Assembly: GCF_963259705.1 (NCBI RefSeq)
Contig: NC_081849.1
Coordinates: forward strand, 58,004,093 to 58,068,092
Reading direction: 5' to 3'
Source of the DNA: Myotis daubentonii
Lineage: Eukaryota; Chordata; Mammalia; Chiroptera; Vespertilionidae
Length of the DNA stretch: 64,000 nt
Within the stretch, counting starts at the first letter, position 1. Each line of letters opens with the position of its first letter. A program made the position numbers and the translations under genes. Of the stretch, positions 32,885 through 46,213 are shown in pieces. The notes beneath the pieces were generated by a model that saw only the letters and a program-made list of their open reading frames with translations, searched no databases and had not been told where the DNA came from.

Positions 32885-35800
32885 AAAACAACTCTAACAG
32901 TACCATTTCCCATAGTGCTTGGGAATCAGGAACACATGTGGTTTTTTAAGCATGTTTGAGCTAGAAGCGTCTGAAATCCGTGTTAACCTGGTTCAATAAA
33001 ATGACTCACGACATAGGAAGAGCTCCAGTGACCCCGGCCAGGCAGGTGAATTCTGTGGCTCTTGGAGGGCATCTCTGGAGCTCTGCCTGGCAATATTGTC
33101 GCAGGATGTGTGTGGTGGCACCACCACGCCTGTTGTTTTCTCAGCTTCCAATAAGCCCAGTGATACCTTGACTTGCCTTAGAACTGAGACCTCAAAACCA
33201 GTTTAAACCAGTTTGGACTATTTTGAGATAAACCCATTCCAGGTTTGAAATGTTGAACTAAAATATTAACCTTAGCTAGTCCTTCAGAGACTATCCTAGG
33301 TGGGCTTGTTGTTCTTGAATGAATAACTACTTCCCAAGAGGTATGATAGATAATACCATTGCTGAGATCTCACTTCAAGGAAGATGGTCACTAATTCCGA
33401 AATGAATGAATCAGAGACAATAGTCAATGCATATTTCTCCAAATGGCCCCATTGCTGGCCTGCTTTATCTGAGCAACAGGCTTTATCAAGTGTGCCCAGA
33501 TTTCATGCTCTTTCTAAACCACAATCATTCTTCTGTGTCACTTTCAGTCTGATGTTTACCATCTTTGGCCTGTATATAGGGAATAGATGTAGGTGGTATT
33601 GTTTACATGCAACATGGAGGTTAACTACAACAGACTTAGTTAAATGGGAATCCAGTCAAGGTAAAACTTTAGTCAAAGACATTTGTTGAATACAAATCAT
33701 TTTGCTTATAACAGAATCATTGCAGTTCAATCAAATAAAATGATCTCAAGCTAGTCCAAGTAAGAAAAAACTTCTTAATTGTTCATACCTCTGTGATATC
33801 AATTCCATTTAAGAAAAGCTTGTTTTTTATTTGTTTAGAGAACTGAAATGAAAATGCTGACTTGATACTATGGTAAAATTATTCAGAGATTAATCTGTAC
33901 CACTTGCATTGTACAGTAGATAGCAAGAGGAAAATCAGATTTTTAAGAACTTCATAGATGTGAAATGAAATAAACATTATAATTTTGTAATATGACTTGG
34001 TATTGGCACAGAAGTACCAATTTTACCAGCTTTACAAATCAGGAGAATCTAACTGAAAATGGGAGGAAAGGCTTAATATAAAATTTAGGGGCTTTTGCTA
34101 AGTTTTTTTTTTTTTATTCTTTCCCTTTACCCAAAGAAACAAGTACAAAGAAATGCAAATATTTGAGTATGTGTTTAAATAAAGATTGCATCAGTCATAT
34201 GTTTGGGGGAGTGACTGGGGTCAACTTTGCCTCACTGGAAGTGATGGTTGAGGTTATGATAGGGAAAATACAAGAGGCTCATGGCCAAAACCTTAGGGCT
34301 CTGCTCTCCTGAAATCACCCATCTGGGCGCTTCAAACCCAGACATCTTCCAGCCTAAGATGAATCAAGCCGGATGCTCAGGGTCTGTTTACAGCAGCCTC
34401 AGACCAAAGGGTCCCAGTCCATCCCTGGATTCAGTCCTCTTTATGATTCTAACCATTTTTATTATATTCTCTAAGCTAATCTATGCATTCTCTTTTATGA
34501 CTTCATTGAGTTTGCTCCTCTAATAGTATTTGCTTTTTGTTTTTTAATCTCTTAGTTTCCAGTTTTTGTTGTCTCATTTCTAATTTTTATCACAGTTGAT
34601 TAATTCTTGACTTTTATCTTTCCCACTTTATAGTGCTTATGTTATACCACTTTATCTTACTGTTTTACTTTATTACATTATCTTGATTATTTTTATTATC
34701 TATTTTAAAGTATTCATGTTTTCTTTTCAATGTTACCCAACATTTAAAACTGGCAAACAGAAATAAATATTGGCTAAAAGGATGCATCTGGGAGGTTGGT
34801 CCAGGCCCTACACAAGGAATGTTGAAAGATATCTTTTTCCTCTTATGAGTTTTACAACATCTTTTCCAGATCTCCACAAATGGTTCCTAAATTTTCTCCC
34901 AGATCAATCTTTTGATTGTGAAATCAGTCTGAATGGCAAGTCTGACGATTATCAGGAACCCTTTATGCGAGGTAACTGAATCAACCTATAAGCCAAAAAT
35001 ACACCCACAACATCAAGTTCATGTGTCCCTAGGGACAGCACACATGAATACCTGAATTACAAATTAGCCAAACTGTCTAAGGAAACTGAGAAAATGTCGT
35101 GATTTCCAGTCCACAGAACAGCTGGATTGGGAGCAGATTCTGGGAAAACACAGTTTACCAGAAGAAAGAAGGTCACCATCATTCGGACCAGAAGGAAGTC
35201 AGGCAGATTAATTCAAGGAGAGAAACTGGCCCATGCTCTCCCAAAAGAATCTTTTTTTCTTCTATAAAGAAAATGGCTTATTGTTTTTCTCTTGCTACTT
35301 AAACAGCATGATCATTTAGAGAACTCCAATGGCATAAAGTTCTACGTAAGCTATCACTTGGTATCCCAGCCTGAAATGATCATATTAACATGCATTGCCC
35401 ATCTTTTCATGCATCTCCTTATGCACAAATACCCATACACATGTCATGTTAGATAAATGGTATTTTATTTTATATACATATTTTTAAATGTAGTCTGTTT
35501 TCTTCTTTTTTCCTGCTTATTTTACCCTTCCCATTTCATTTTATTCTTCCAACCTCTGCAACACCTCATTCCTGATGCATAAGCCACATTAACAAACTGG
35601 TTGATAAATGTCCCTGTTTATGTATATGCTCAAAAACATAAATATGCACATGTATGTGTGTATACGGGTGTGTGTGTGTGTAAGAAAAGTTTAGGTTATG
35701 TTGCTGTAACAAATCCCCAATATTACCAATAATGATTTATTTCTTGATCATAATATGTTTCCATTTTGGAAATTCTGCTCCAAGTTATCTTTACTCCTAG

Positions 35801-36269
35801 ATTTTGGAGAGGTTCTTACAGAGGGAAAAATAATTTAGTGACACCACTGAGCTAAGACCTACACGAGAGATACCCTGCCTTAGTCTACACTTTTTAGAAG
35901 ACACTAACCTGGCCCTCACCTGGCCACGTGCCTCCTAAAGGAGCAAGCTGTCGGAAGGGCCAAAGGGTCATCTCCCTTCTGAGTCTCTACTATCTGGACT
36001 GTGCTGCAGGTACTCGGATTCCAGAATGCCTGCCCAGGTGTGCTCTTCCCCGAGTTTATCCCTCAAGGGGCAGATAAGTCTGTAGGAACTTGTATCCCAT
36101 AAGCCCGAGAGGTAGCCAAGAGTGTGGTGTACGTGGGGAGCGTGGATGGAGCCTGACAGTGTGGACTGGGGTGTGCCCAGAAATGAGCTCAAGCCCTCTG
36201 ATTAAATGTAGAGGCCTTACTTTATTTCAGGAGGGTAGTTAGTGTGCACCACAACTTCATAACTAAGCT
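32885..36269. other. Unassigned sequence
   Basis: About 3.4 kb, mostly AT-rich. No named repeat with confidence; 35680-35830 resembles an old interspersed repeat (GGTTATGTTGCTGTAACAAA). A small (TG)n lies at 35668-35681. No gene supported; frames up to 101 codons show no known motif. Confidence 0.4.
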
Positions 36270-37004
36270 ATATATTAACCTGTGAATTGGGATACACTTT
36301 TATATACAATGAGGATCATTCTTGATTCTCTATTCTGTTCCACTTATCTACATTTCTATGTTTATGCCAAACCCACTTTGATATCATAGGAAGTTCTAAT
36401 CTGTATTCTAATATTTGGTACGGCAACTCCCCTTTCATTATTATTATTGTTCTCTTTTCCTTAATATTATTGGCCATTCTTGGGTATTAATTTTTCCACA
36501 TATTTTTAAAATAATTTAATGCAATTAATTAGAGAAAATTATATTGACATTCTAATAGGAATTATATTCATATATCTATGCAAATATAACTCTGATATTT
36601 TTATTTTTTATCAGTAAGTATTCCCATCCTAGAATATAGTATGCCTTCTACAAATTAAGATTAATTTTTTACTGACCTTTAATAAAACTCTATAAAACTA
36701 GATCTAAATCTTCCTGGTTAAATTTACTGCTAAGTATTTTTTACAGTTTTTATTACTATTGTAAATGAAATACTTTTCCTTTTTCCCCCACCTTGTTATT
36801 GCTGGCACCAAAGCAAGGAGGGGAAGTATTGGTTTGTTTATACTTACCTTGTAGCCAGTGGGGTTTCATTACAAATATATAATGTCATCAGCAAAATAGA
36901 GAAATTTATATCTTATTTCACGATAATTTATTACATTTTCTTATATTATTACATCTGTAAGGACCAATAATGCCATGGTTATCAAACTATCTAGTCCCCG
37001 ATTT

Positions 37005-37322
37005 TCCTATATAATAAAACCCTAATATGCAAATCGACCGAAAGGTAGAACGCCTGGACACTATGATGCGCACTGACCACCAGGGGGCAGACACTCAATG
37101 CAGGAGCTGCCCCCTGGTGGTCAGTGTGCTCCCACAGGGGGAGCACCGCTCAGCCAGAAGCTGGGCTCATGGCTGGCGAGCACAGGAGCAGTGGCAGGAG
37201 CCTCTCCCGCTTCCACGGCAGGCGGATATCCCGCAAGGGGTCCTGGACTGCAAGAGGGAGCAGGCTCGGCTGAGGGACCCTCCCCTCTCCCAGTGCATGA
37301 ATGTCGTGCACCGGGCCTCTAG
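37005..37322 (+). mobile_element. Helitron (HeliBat type), 318 bp, compact and complete
   Basis: The 5' end is TCCTATATAATAAAACCC with the octamer ATGCAAAT at 37027-37034. The 3' end is the hairpin TGCATGAATGTCGTGCA followed by CGGGCCTCTAG. It holds a perfect 20-bp inverted repeat (37071-37090 and 37107-37126) around a 16-nt loop, each arm containing a CTCF-like core. The left host base here is T rather than A. Confidence 0.93.
37071..37126. promoter_or_regulatory. Inverted pair of CTCF-like motifs in Helitron
   Basis: CCACCAGGGGGCAG at 37077-37090 and its exact complement at 37107-37120 form a perfect inverted repeat. Each matches the CTCF core. The two possible sites point in opposite directions, only 16 nt apart, so both could not easily be occupied at once. 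Binding is inferred. Confidence 0.55.
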
Positions 37323-37479
37323 TAATTTAAAGAAATTTTAGTATTTTACCATATACAAAGATACTAGCTGTTGGTTTCTGGTGAATGGTCTTAATTCAAG
37401 TAAATTATTTTTTATTTTTTCTTTACTTTGAGTATTTTTTCCCCACAGCTGCTGAACTAGAGTCTAGAGTCCTTTTTTT

Positions 37480-37860
37480 CATTTTATTTATTATATAGGA
37501 TCAAGTTCAGCTGTGAATAGCAGGTAAGCCAAACTCACAGAGGCTTAAAACACAGCAGTTTACTTTTTTCTGCTGTATAAATGCAGTAAGTCAAGGTGTG
37601 GTAGGACAGATCTCAAGCAGTTGGACCCAGGCTCCTTCTATCCTATTGTTCTGCCACCTCAACAAGTAGCTGTGGTGCCAGAGATGCCTCAGGGTCAATC
37701 ACCCTGTTGCAATTCCAGCTGGAAGAAGACAATGGAAAAATAAAGGGCAAGTTCCCACCCTTAGACAAACCTTGCCAAAAGATGACACGCACCACTTTTG
37801 TTTGCATTAGATTGGTCAGAAATTAGTCACCTGGCCATGCCTAAATGCATGGGAGGCTGG
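37480..37860. mobile_element. Old interspersed repeat, family uncertain
   Basis: The block AGGCTTAAAACACAGCAGTT followed by a wool of short words (GGAAGAAGACAATGG, CTAGGCTGGG-like end) resembles an old MER/LTR-type repeat shared by placentals. I cannot name it. Confidence 0.3.
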
Positions 37861-37899
37861 GAAATCATTTTCTAGCCTTTGGTTTTTTGGTTTGTTTTT

Positions 37900-40130
37900 T
37901 TTTCTGTCTCATAGTTTTAAATGAGCATTTTATAGGATTCCATTTTCTCTCCTTGCCTAACATTTTTTTTTTTACTTGTTTTAGTGGTTGCCTTAAAGTT
38001 TGCAATATGCATTTACAGCTAACCCAGATTCACTTTCAAATAGCACTATACTACTTCACAAGTAATGCGAGTCCTTATAAATACAAAATAATCCTAACTT
38101 CTCTCTTCTGTTCCTTGTAGCATTGCTACATTCATTTCATTTAACAGGCATGCATAATCACACACATATATCTATATATGTACAAGATATATACATAAGC
38201 ATACATAATGGAATACATTATTGCTATTATTATTATTTTGAATGAACTGTTACCTGTTAGATCAATTAAGAATAATAAAAATAAGAGTTTTTATTTTACT
38301 TTCACATATTTCTTTTTCAGTACTCTTCCATAAAGGAAGAGTACTGAAACTCATAAATATGAGTTTCTGCCTTATATTATTTTTTTTCTAAAAAGCTTCT
38401 TTTAATATTTCTTGCAAGGCAGCTCTCCTGACAACAAATTTCCTTAATATTTGTCTAAGAAATTCTTTCTCCTTTACTTTTGAAGGATAATTTCACAGAA
38501 TTCTAGGTTGGTGTGGTGTTGTTTTTAATACATTTTATTGATTTTTTTACAGAGAGGAAGGGAGAGGGATAGAGAGTTAGAAACATTGATCAGCTGCCTC
38601 CTGCACACCTCCTACTGGGGATGTACCCACAACCAAGGTACATGCCCTTGACTGGAATCGAACCTGGGACCCCTCAGTCTGCAGGCTGACGCTCTAGCCA
38701 CTGAGCCAAACAGGTTAGAGCTAGAATGGTATGTTTTGTTTTGTTTTCTCTCAACACAAAAAATTCCCTCCACTCCCCTCCTATTTGCACACTTTCTGAG
38801 AAGTGGGATGCGATTCTTATCTTTGTTCTGTCATAGGTAAGATGCTCTTTTCCTCTGGATTCTTTCAGGATCTTTCTTTCTCTTTGATTTTCCGTACATT
38901 GAAATTATATGCCTCAGCATAATTTTTGTGAACTTATCCTGCTTGATGTTCTCTAAGCTTCCTGGATCTGTGGTTTGGTGTTTGGCATTAGTTTGGGGAT
39001 ATTCTCAGTCATTATTATTCAAATCTTTCTTCTGTTCCTTTCTTTCTCCTCTTGTGGCCTTCCCATTAGCATGTTACATCTCTTGTAGTTGTCACCCCCC
39101 ACCACCCACTCCCAGTCCTTGGACACACAGCCCCTGTTTTTCTGTCTTTGTTCTCTTTGCTTTGCTATTGATAGGTCTCTAGCCCAGAGATTCTTCTCTC
39201 AGCTGCATCCAGTCCACTAATTAGCCCATGGTTAGTGTTTTTTATCTCTAGTATTTCTTCTTTGTTCTTTCTCAGACTTTCCATCTCTCTGCTTACGTTG
39301 TCCATCTGTTCTTGCATGCTGCCTATGTTACTCATGAGAGCCCTTAGCATAGTAATCATAGTTACTTAAAATTCCCAGCCTAATAATTCCAACATCCCTG
39401 CCATGTCTGGTTCTGTCTCTTATGTGTGTTTTGCCTTTGGTATGCCTTTTGGAACATGGTGGTGAAGTACGAGGCAAAGGAAAGCATTCTACAGTCCTAT
39501 AATTAGGTCTCAGTGAACGTCCTAATTCTTTTCCTCCCCCTTAGATGAAAAAGATGGCTACTGTGGCCCAGAATTGGGTATTCCCCTCCCCCAGACCAGT
39601 TAGGCCCCTGTTAGCTAGTTTCTCCTAAGCTCGGGTCTTAAAAAGAACAGAGTATTCAGGAGTATGTCATTTAATAGGCATGCGTAATCACATATATATG
39701 CGTATAATATATGTATATACACACAAGACACATATGTAAGCATACATAATGGAATACATTATTGGTATCCTTTTTTCCTCCCCGTGCCAGAAGCACCAGG
39801 GGATTTTTCTTCTATACTCACTGTGGGAACCCCGTCAGCTCCTGCAGCTAAATGTCACAATATCGTGGGACAGCCCCAATGACGGGGTCAACCTGGAGTT
39901 TCTCAGACTTGCCCACACTGAGCTCGGGGCTCTCCTACCCGGGCACAGGCTCCTGCAGGCACTGGTGCCCACAGAGCGGTGCAGCTCTGACCCTCTCCTA
40001 GGTAAGCAGTGACACCCTGCACTCATGGCCTGACTCTCCAAGCTCAGGGGCAGGGGTTTGCCTCTTTCATGGATCCAAGTAGAGTTGTTAAATTTTCAGC
40101 CTGATCCTTGCTGTCAGGATGGAGTGACAA
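37900..40130 (-). mobile_element. Old LINE-1 5' region with ORF1 relic
   Basis: Reverse-orientation old-L1 5' region: GTGGTTGCCTTAAAGTTTGC near 37985, CTTTTAATATTTCTTGCAAG near 38398. A minus-strand frame at 39165-39359 gives MQEQMDNVSREMESLRKNKE and NTNHGLISGLDAAERRISGL, like the ORF1 coiled coil. The Ves SINE at 38521-38721 splits it. Confidence 0.6.
38521..38721 (-). mobile_element. Ves SINE
   Basis: Reverse orientation, from TTTTTAATACATTTTATTGA to GAGCCAAACAGGTTAGAGC. The target duplication is not clear. Confidence 0.9.
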
Positions 40131-40639
40131 CCTCCAAGTTTCTCGTATATGGCACCAGAAACCGTAAGTCAGAAATGCATTCTTTATTCTAAGAAACGAT
40201 GTACCTGGCTGGAATTGTGATTTTTATCACCATTGATGATGTGGCAAACAGGTATTGAGGGATAGCCAAAAGTTACTTCCACAAGTATCTATGACATCTA
40301 CATTTTTATCCTTTGTTGACTGCAATAAATTATATTGGCAAGTTTCCTGACATTGAAAATTATTGCGGTAAAAGTTATTTAGTCGCATTGTATTATTTTA
40401 ATATACATCCCCACAAATATCAATTATAAAATCTGACCCAAGAAGAAGTAGAAAGCATGAACTTACCATTACCAAAGGAGATTTTACAACACTTGTTAAA
40501 GTTCCTCCATTAAAAAGGTCTCAGGATCACTTGGTTTTATGATTTAATTCCATCTGTGTCAAAAGATAGAAACAAACAATTCAAATGTCATTTAAATCAC
40601 TTCAGATTATATAAAAGGAAATATTCACAAATTATTTTA

Positions 40640-41195
40640 GGAAGACTTTCCTGAATAGTGGGCTCATGCACCTCCCACGGGGGACCTTACGTGACCACTC
40701 CCTTAAGCATTAACCCCTAGGGATCACATCGAGGTCTCAGTTAAGTTTCATCTCCAGGCCCAGAAAGCAGCAAAACCTGACACGTGATACCCTGGCTGCC
40801 TCAGGACCAGCCGCAATGACTAATGACCCCTTGCCCTGGCACCGACCAATTGGTAGAGACCATGACCCTGAGAGGCCCCTGGAAAGCTGATGAATATTCT
40901 ATGGGGACCCTCCCCTGAGACCACCAGATACATGCTCTCAAGAAGGAAGACCCAGCGTGCTCTCCCTCTTGGGAGCATGCCCTCGCCTTTCCTGTCCTCC
41001 TCTGTTCACACAGGAACATTACCTTCGCCCTTCTCTCTCCTAAACTCCATATTTTGCCTCTATAACTTGTTTCTTGAGCCCATTTCTTCTACAGCTCACT
41101 TCTACTTCTGCGACTTTCTAAATAAACTTTCTCTTAATAATAATAAAAATACTACTTTCTTGCTGAATTTCTTGCCTTTTCACCAAAACTACTAT
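40640..41195 (+). mobile_element. Possible retroviral LTR (solo)
   Basis: The C-rich block with GAATATTCTATGGGGACCC, a CTATAACTT-like word, a polyadenylation signal AATAAACTTTCTCTT at 41118-41132 and an end TTGCCTTTTCA resemble a gammaretrovirus-like (ERV1) LTR. I cannot fix the TG start or a target duplication, and no internal viral genes are present. Confidence 0.4.
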
Positions 41196-41409
41196 TAGTG
41201 TTGATGACAGGAACAGAAAATGAATATGGGGCAAGTTATGGGAGCTTAATGTAAGATCCAACTATTAATGTGCCTGCAAAATTTGCATTTTAGAACCAAC
41301 GCAAGAATGGGTGAGGAAGAAATGGAATGAAAACATCACATTTTAAGGTTGTTTTAAGCCTACTTTTCTCTTTATGCCTTAAAGGACTAATGTACTGATG
41401 TTGTTTTAG

Positions 41410-41566
41410 AGCAGAAGTTGGAAAATTCTTTTCTGTAAAAAGCCCACATAACCACTGTAATATGAAAGACACCACAGACATTATCTAAACAAATGGGCAT
41501 AAAAAAAAATGTGTTCCAATAGAATTTTATTACCAACTCAGCAGACCGGATTTAACTTGCCAACAT
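41410..41566 (+). mobile_element. Old hAT-Charlie-like MITE relic
   Basis: GCAGAAGTTGGAAAATTCTT at the start and GGATTTAACTTGCCAACA at the end are degenerate inverted ends. TGTGTTCCAATAGAATTTTA in the centre is the usual core word of this MER family. Confidence 0.55.
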
Positions 41567-42964
41567 TATTTTGTGCACCTTTGTTGTTGTTGTTTTTAAA
41601 AAAAAAAAAAAAACAAAAAAAAAAACTAGGTCTATACCCTCCAGTTATAAGACTGGTCTGTATGTTTTTTATAGAATACATTGTCATTCAAAACTGCCTG
41701 GTGATTGTATAGTTATTTGTCATCAAAATATTACATTGTTTAAATTGCTGGCTAACAATTCTAAATTCTCTAGACCCCATGTACTATCAAGTTTGCCTTT
41801 TAATTATATCTCAAATGCATAGAAAACCATATGCTTTGATAGAGAGAAATTACACAACATAGTGTTGAAAAATAAAGAGAACTAATGCTTCATATTTAGT
41901 GACTTGAGGACATATACATTCTTCTATCTACAGGATGGGTTGTTGTTTTTGCATCAAATTAATTTTCACTTCAATTTCATGGGAAATGAAAGTAGTAAAT
42001 ACAATTACAGAATTCAGATATGGTTGAATTGGCATTGAATGATAAGGGCTTCCTCTTTAACTGCTCTGGGTAGAATATTTTATGAAACTTTTAACTAACA
42101 CTGTTGCTATGATTGAAACAATGACTTTTGCTATGATTTCCGATGTGACATAATTGTGGTAAGAAGAAAAGAGCTTGTAGGTAGACACATGTAAGGCCTT
42201 GTAGCATTTATATTCTGGTGACTCATTCACTTGCTTCATAGTTTTCTGGGATAGATGCGATAAACAATCTCAAGGGAGCAATGAATGGTTACTATAGGGA
42301 ACTACAAGTATATGGGGGGTCGGGGGAGGGGGGTGGCCGGGAAGGCCCATAAACAAATTATTAACAACTCAAAAAAAGTGAAGACACAGAAAAGCTTTTT
42401 AATAAAGACACATGCTGATGGATTTTTCTGACAGTATGTAAAAATAATGCCTTATAAGTTTACTTATGTTATACATAACAAAGTAGGCTTTATCTCGCTA
42501 CGCAGCATTTTAAAATGCTACTCTCCCCTCTGTAAATATCGTGTCTTATTGACAATAGCACCAGAACTGGCCCTCCAGAAAGCTTTTTCTATTCATGTGG
42601 CATATTTTATGGTTAGTGTCCAATTAATCTGCTACGGTTCAGCTTCGTGAGGCTCAAGTGACTGCTTCACTCAGCTCTTATGCCTCTAAGTGGGCCAGAG
42701 CTCTTTAAGATTTAAAGAGCAAGAGGGGACTTAGGATGTAAGCAAGGAAAACATCGGGTTCTCTACCATTTATTGCATTTTAAATCAAAATAATCAGTGG
42801 AAATAATTATTCATGAAAAAATATTTCTCCTAAATGCTTAAATTACATTTTCATTCATGTCAAATGTATGGCTTTGCTTCAAGTTCACCACTGTCTTCAT
42901 GTTCTCTGTTAAGGCCTGCCTTTTCATGATATTTATACTCTTTGAATTTTTTTTATATTTATCA
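41567..42964. other. Unassigned AT-rich sequence
   Basis: No named repeat. A poly(A) run lies at 41599-41625 and a G-rich tract at 42314-42342. No gene supported. Confidence 0.4.
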
Positions 42965-43100
42965 CTTTTTAGAAAAACTCTTTATTGTTGAAAGTATTAA
43001 GATGTCCCCTTTGTTTTGCTTTGTCCATTGACCCTGCTACCTCGCACCCACCCCTCCCAGGCCTTCTCCACACTATTATCTGTGTCCATGTACTCTTTGA
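42965..43100 (-). mobile_element. Truncated bat LINE-1 3' UTR
   Basis: The CTCTTTATTGTTGAAAGTAT..CCATTGACCCTGCTACC order resembles the reverse-oriented L1 3' UTR near 9480. Short and diverged. Confidence 0.45.
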
Positions 43101-44442
43101 ATATGTATAAATTGCTATCACACTCTCAGTTCTTTGCCTTTAAACTTGATTCATATTTTCTTGGGTACATGAATAATATATAATAAAATAGGGGCAATTA
43201 AATGACAAAGCGCCAGTCTCTTTTTTGGTTGATAGGTTCTAAAATCCTTCATCTCATTCCAACAAGAAAGCTTTTAACTCTCTACCAGTTTCTAACCATT
43301 AACTCTCATCTTCAGTCCTTTATCCCTTCAAATACTGACGATTCGTGTACTCTCAGGCAGCTTGGCAGATTTACAATATATAAATACTGGGGGAAATCAG
43401 ACTCTATGCCAATAGTTGTAAACGATAGATGCACAGTGATTATTTTCAGAAATGGGTGTAGGGACTGTCCACAGCTGTTTGGAGTTTAGCCTCTTTGAAA
43501 ATGTACTTGAGTTATGATGGAAGTAAACAAATATCAATGCAACTAAGCAATTAAGACATTTTTCTCTTGGTTATAATAACAGCATGCTGTGTTCCCCAAG
43601 ATGTGTGGTTTAAGTGTGCTATTAACTTCACGTTCTGGCATTGTCCAAAATAGTAAGTACAAATAAATGCTGCTGAGTGAAAAATACTGCTTGTTCTACA
43701 TTTCCAAAAAAAGAGAAATGATACCTTTCACTATCAAAAATATTCTACCTACAATAAATAATGCATCCTTTGCATTATTTTTCAAAATATGAATATGAAT
43801 TAACAACTAGTTCTGGGACTATAAGTATTAACTGGATTAACTTATATAAACCAATGCAAAATGTATTCATCATCTCATCTACCAGATATCTTTATCAGCT
43901 AACAGTCCATACAAGGACTGAAGTCAGGTTGTGGAGCTTTAATATGTAGATAAATGTAATTCAATTTTAGTGTGTACAAGGAACATGATATATTCAAGTA
44001 GTGTCCATATCACTGGCCTCAAAATACACTATATTCTGTTATTCCTGATTTGAAATTGCAGTTTTGAAGTTGCCACTGTGGCTTTTAGGTAGCTAAACTC
44101 ATTTATTAGTTTTAGTAATATTTTTGTATATCCCATTAGAATTTTTAATGGCAAATTTGGCCTTTTACATGGAGCATATTATATGGGGGAAAAACTATTT
44201 AAACTCTCTTTTCATATTCTATTCTTGAAAATGGCATGTTTACAATGGACATGGATACTAAAAATATAATTTAGAACTTAATACTTTTTAGGTTTATAAA
44301 TGACAGCCTTTCATTCAACTGGTATCTAATTTCATCATAGTCTCCAAATGAGCAAGGAAGTTTCAGGTCTATATCAGTGAAAAATAAGGTCTGCTGTAAA
44401 AACACGTGTTGTAGAAACACTATGTTCTAACATATATAACAA
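43101..44442. other. Unassigned AT-rich sequence
   Basis: About 1.3 kb; no named repeat or gene. Frames up to 95 codons show no known motif. Confidence 0.4.
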
Positions 44443-44857
44443 CTAGAGGCCCGATGCACGAAGATTCGTGCAAGAATAGGCCTTCCTTCCCCTGGCTGCC
44501 AGCACCAGCTTCCCTCTGGCACCTGGGACCTGAGACTTTGCTCTGGCCACCGCCTTCCACCTTTGCTCCAGGCTGGAGCCCCCTCCCGCCTTCACTCCGG
44601 GCCAGGGCTGCCTCCCGCCCATTCCAGCTGGCTCCATTGCCGCCACGCAGAGACCGGCCCTTGGCAGCCGGCCAGGGCTTGCGGGAGGCTTGGCTTCCTT
44701 CGTCGCTCCAGCAACAAAGCGTCTTGCCCAAAGGAAGCATCACACTCTGGCCAGCTCCATGGCTCCGGCCTGCACTGCTATCTTTGTGGCTATGGGCACC
44801 ACCATCTTTGTTGTGGAGTGATGGCTAATTTGCATATTACCCTTTTATTAGTATAGA
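44443..44857 (-). mobile_element. Helitron (HeliBat type), 415 bp
   Basis: Left end CTAG with GATGCACGAAGATTCGTGCA hairpin; minus-strand 5' end TCTATACTAATAAAAGGG then TAATATGCAAAT (octamer at 44828-44835). Host bases A (44442) and T (44858) fit the AT target. The GC-rich middle gives long but chance open frames in both strands. Confidence 0.92.
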
Positions 44858-45269
44858 TATTTGTTATTAGAGATTTATTAAACTCTAATTGGAAAAATAG
44901 TTCACAAAATAGATATAGGGAAGTAAATTATTTACCCTGAAATTTGGGGTGGAATTATCCTTGAACTGTTTTAATTTAGTTGTCAAGCAATCAGACTTGA
45001 ATCAAGAAAACCACATGTGCTATATAAGGAAATTTTAAATAGGCCAAAAATTAACAAGTTATACATTATTCATTTATCCCTCTTTTTGTTTTATTGAATT
45101 TTTGTATTATTAAATTAAAATCAATATTTTTCTTTTGAACAAGAGTTAAATTTTAATATTTAACATTTTGACTTTGAAATTTTTAAATAAAAAGAACAGG
45201 TATATTCCTTGTGTTACTTTTAGACTCTAAAACTTTAAAAAATATTTCAATATGCCTTTCTCAGGAATT
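44858..45269. other. Unassigned AT-rich sequence
   Basis: No recognised repeat or gene. Confidence 0.4.
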
Positions 45270-46212
45270 TAATAAGTAAAAATGAAAATCAGTAAAGATG
45301 TAGAAAAATTAATTGGCATTAATAGCCAACTAGACCTAATTAATATTTATAGAGCATTCCACCAAAAGCAGAGTATTTCTACTTTTCAGCTGCCCATGCA
45401 ACATTTACCAAGATATACTGTATATTTGGTTATAAAATATGTCCTACTGTATGTAAAATCATTGGAAATATATAAATGGGATAAAATCATACAGAGATTT
45501 TTCTCTGATAAAAACTAAATTGAAACAAATAGCCAAAATATATTTAATATGCCTTCAAATAGTTGAAAATTAAACAATAATTTTCAAAGAAAACACAAGA
45601 CCAAAAACATAAATTTTGCCATTGGAATAAGAAAATACTTGGAATAAAAGGAAGCTTAAAACATGACACATCAAAGTATATGTGGTGAAGCTAAAGCAGT
45701 GCTTAAAAGAAAAATTATAGTTTTAAATGCTTATTAGCATAGAAGGAATTGTAAATTAAATTATCTAACGCCTCACTTTAATAATCTAAAAAGAGCTACT
45801 GAAAACCCAAAATAAGTAAAAGAAGGAAATAATAAAGAGCAAAATCAAATTGAAATCAGAATAACAAGAGAAAATTTTTAAAAAAGCATTTTCTTTGGAG
45901 ATTACTAAAATAAAAAAATCTCTAGGGAGACTGACAAAGAAAAATGAGAAAAGGAATTAACTCCTAATAGCAGAAATATTAAAAAGAGGAATCACTACAG
46001 AGTCTACAGATAAAAAAAGAATAATGCCTATAAGCCAGCACTCCTCTTATACCATAACTACACAAAGACATACATAGAAGAAAACTGTAGGCCAATATTT
46101 CTTATGAACATAGATACAAACACTCCTAAAGAATTCAGCTATATATCGATTATAAAACACCCTTCAAAATAAGAACTAAAGGCAACTTAATGTACCTGAT
46201 AAAGGCATCTGT
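45270..46212 (+). mobile_element. Old LINE-1 ORF2 relic
   Basis: Plus-strand translation near 45320 gives NSQLDLINIYRAFHQKQ; the DNA then follows ORF2 with TGGTGAAGCTAAAGCAGTGC, GGAATCACTACAGAGTC, and ACTGTAGGCCAATATTTCTT. It jumps to GATAAAGGCATCTGTGAG, so an internal piece is missing. Many stops. Confidence 0.75.
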
Positions 46213-46213
46213 G

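Larger units (their letters stand above)
36270..37440 (-). mobile_element. Old LINE-1 5'-region relic, split by a Helitron
   Basis: Reverse-orientation old-L1 words: CTATTCTGTTCCACTTATCT, ATTATTGGCCATTCTTGGGT, GGTTAAATTTACTGCTAAGT. The Helitron at 37005-37322 interrupts it. Confidence 0.6.
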
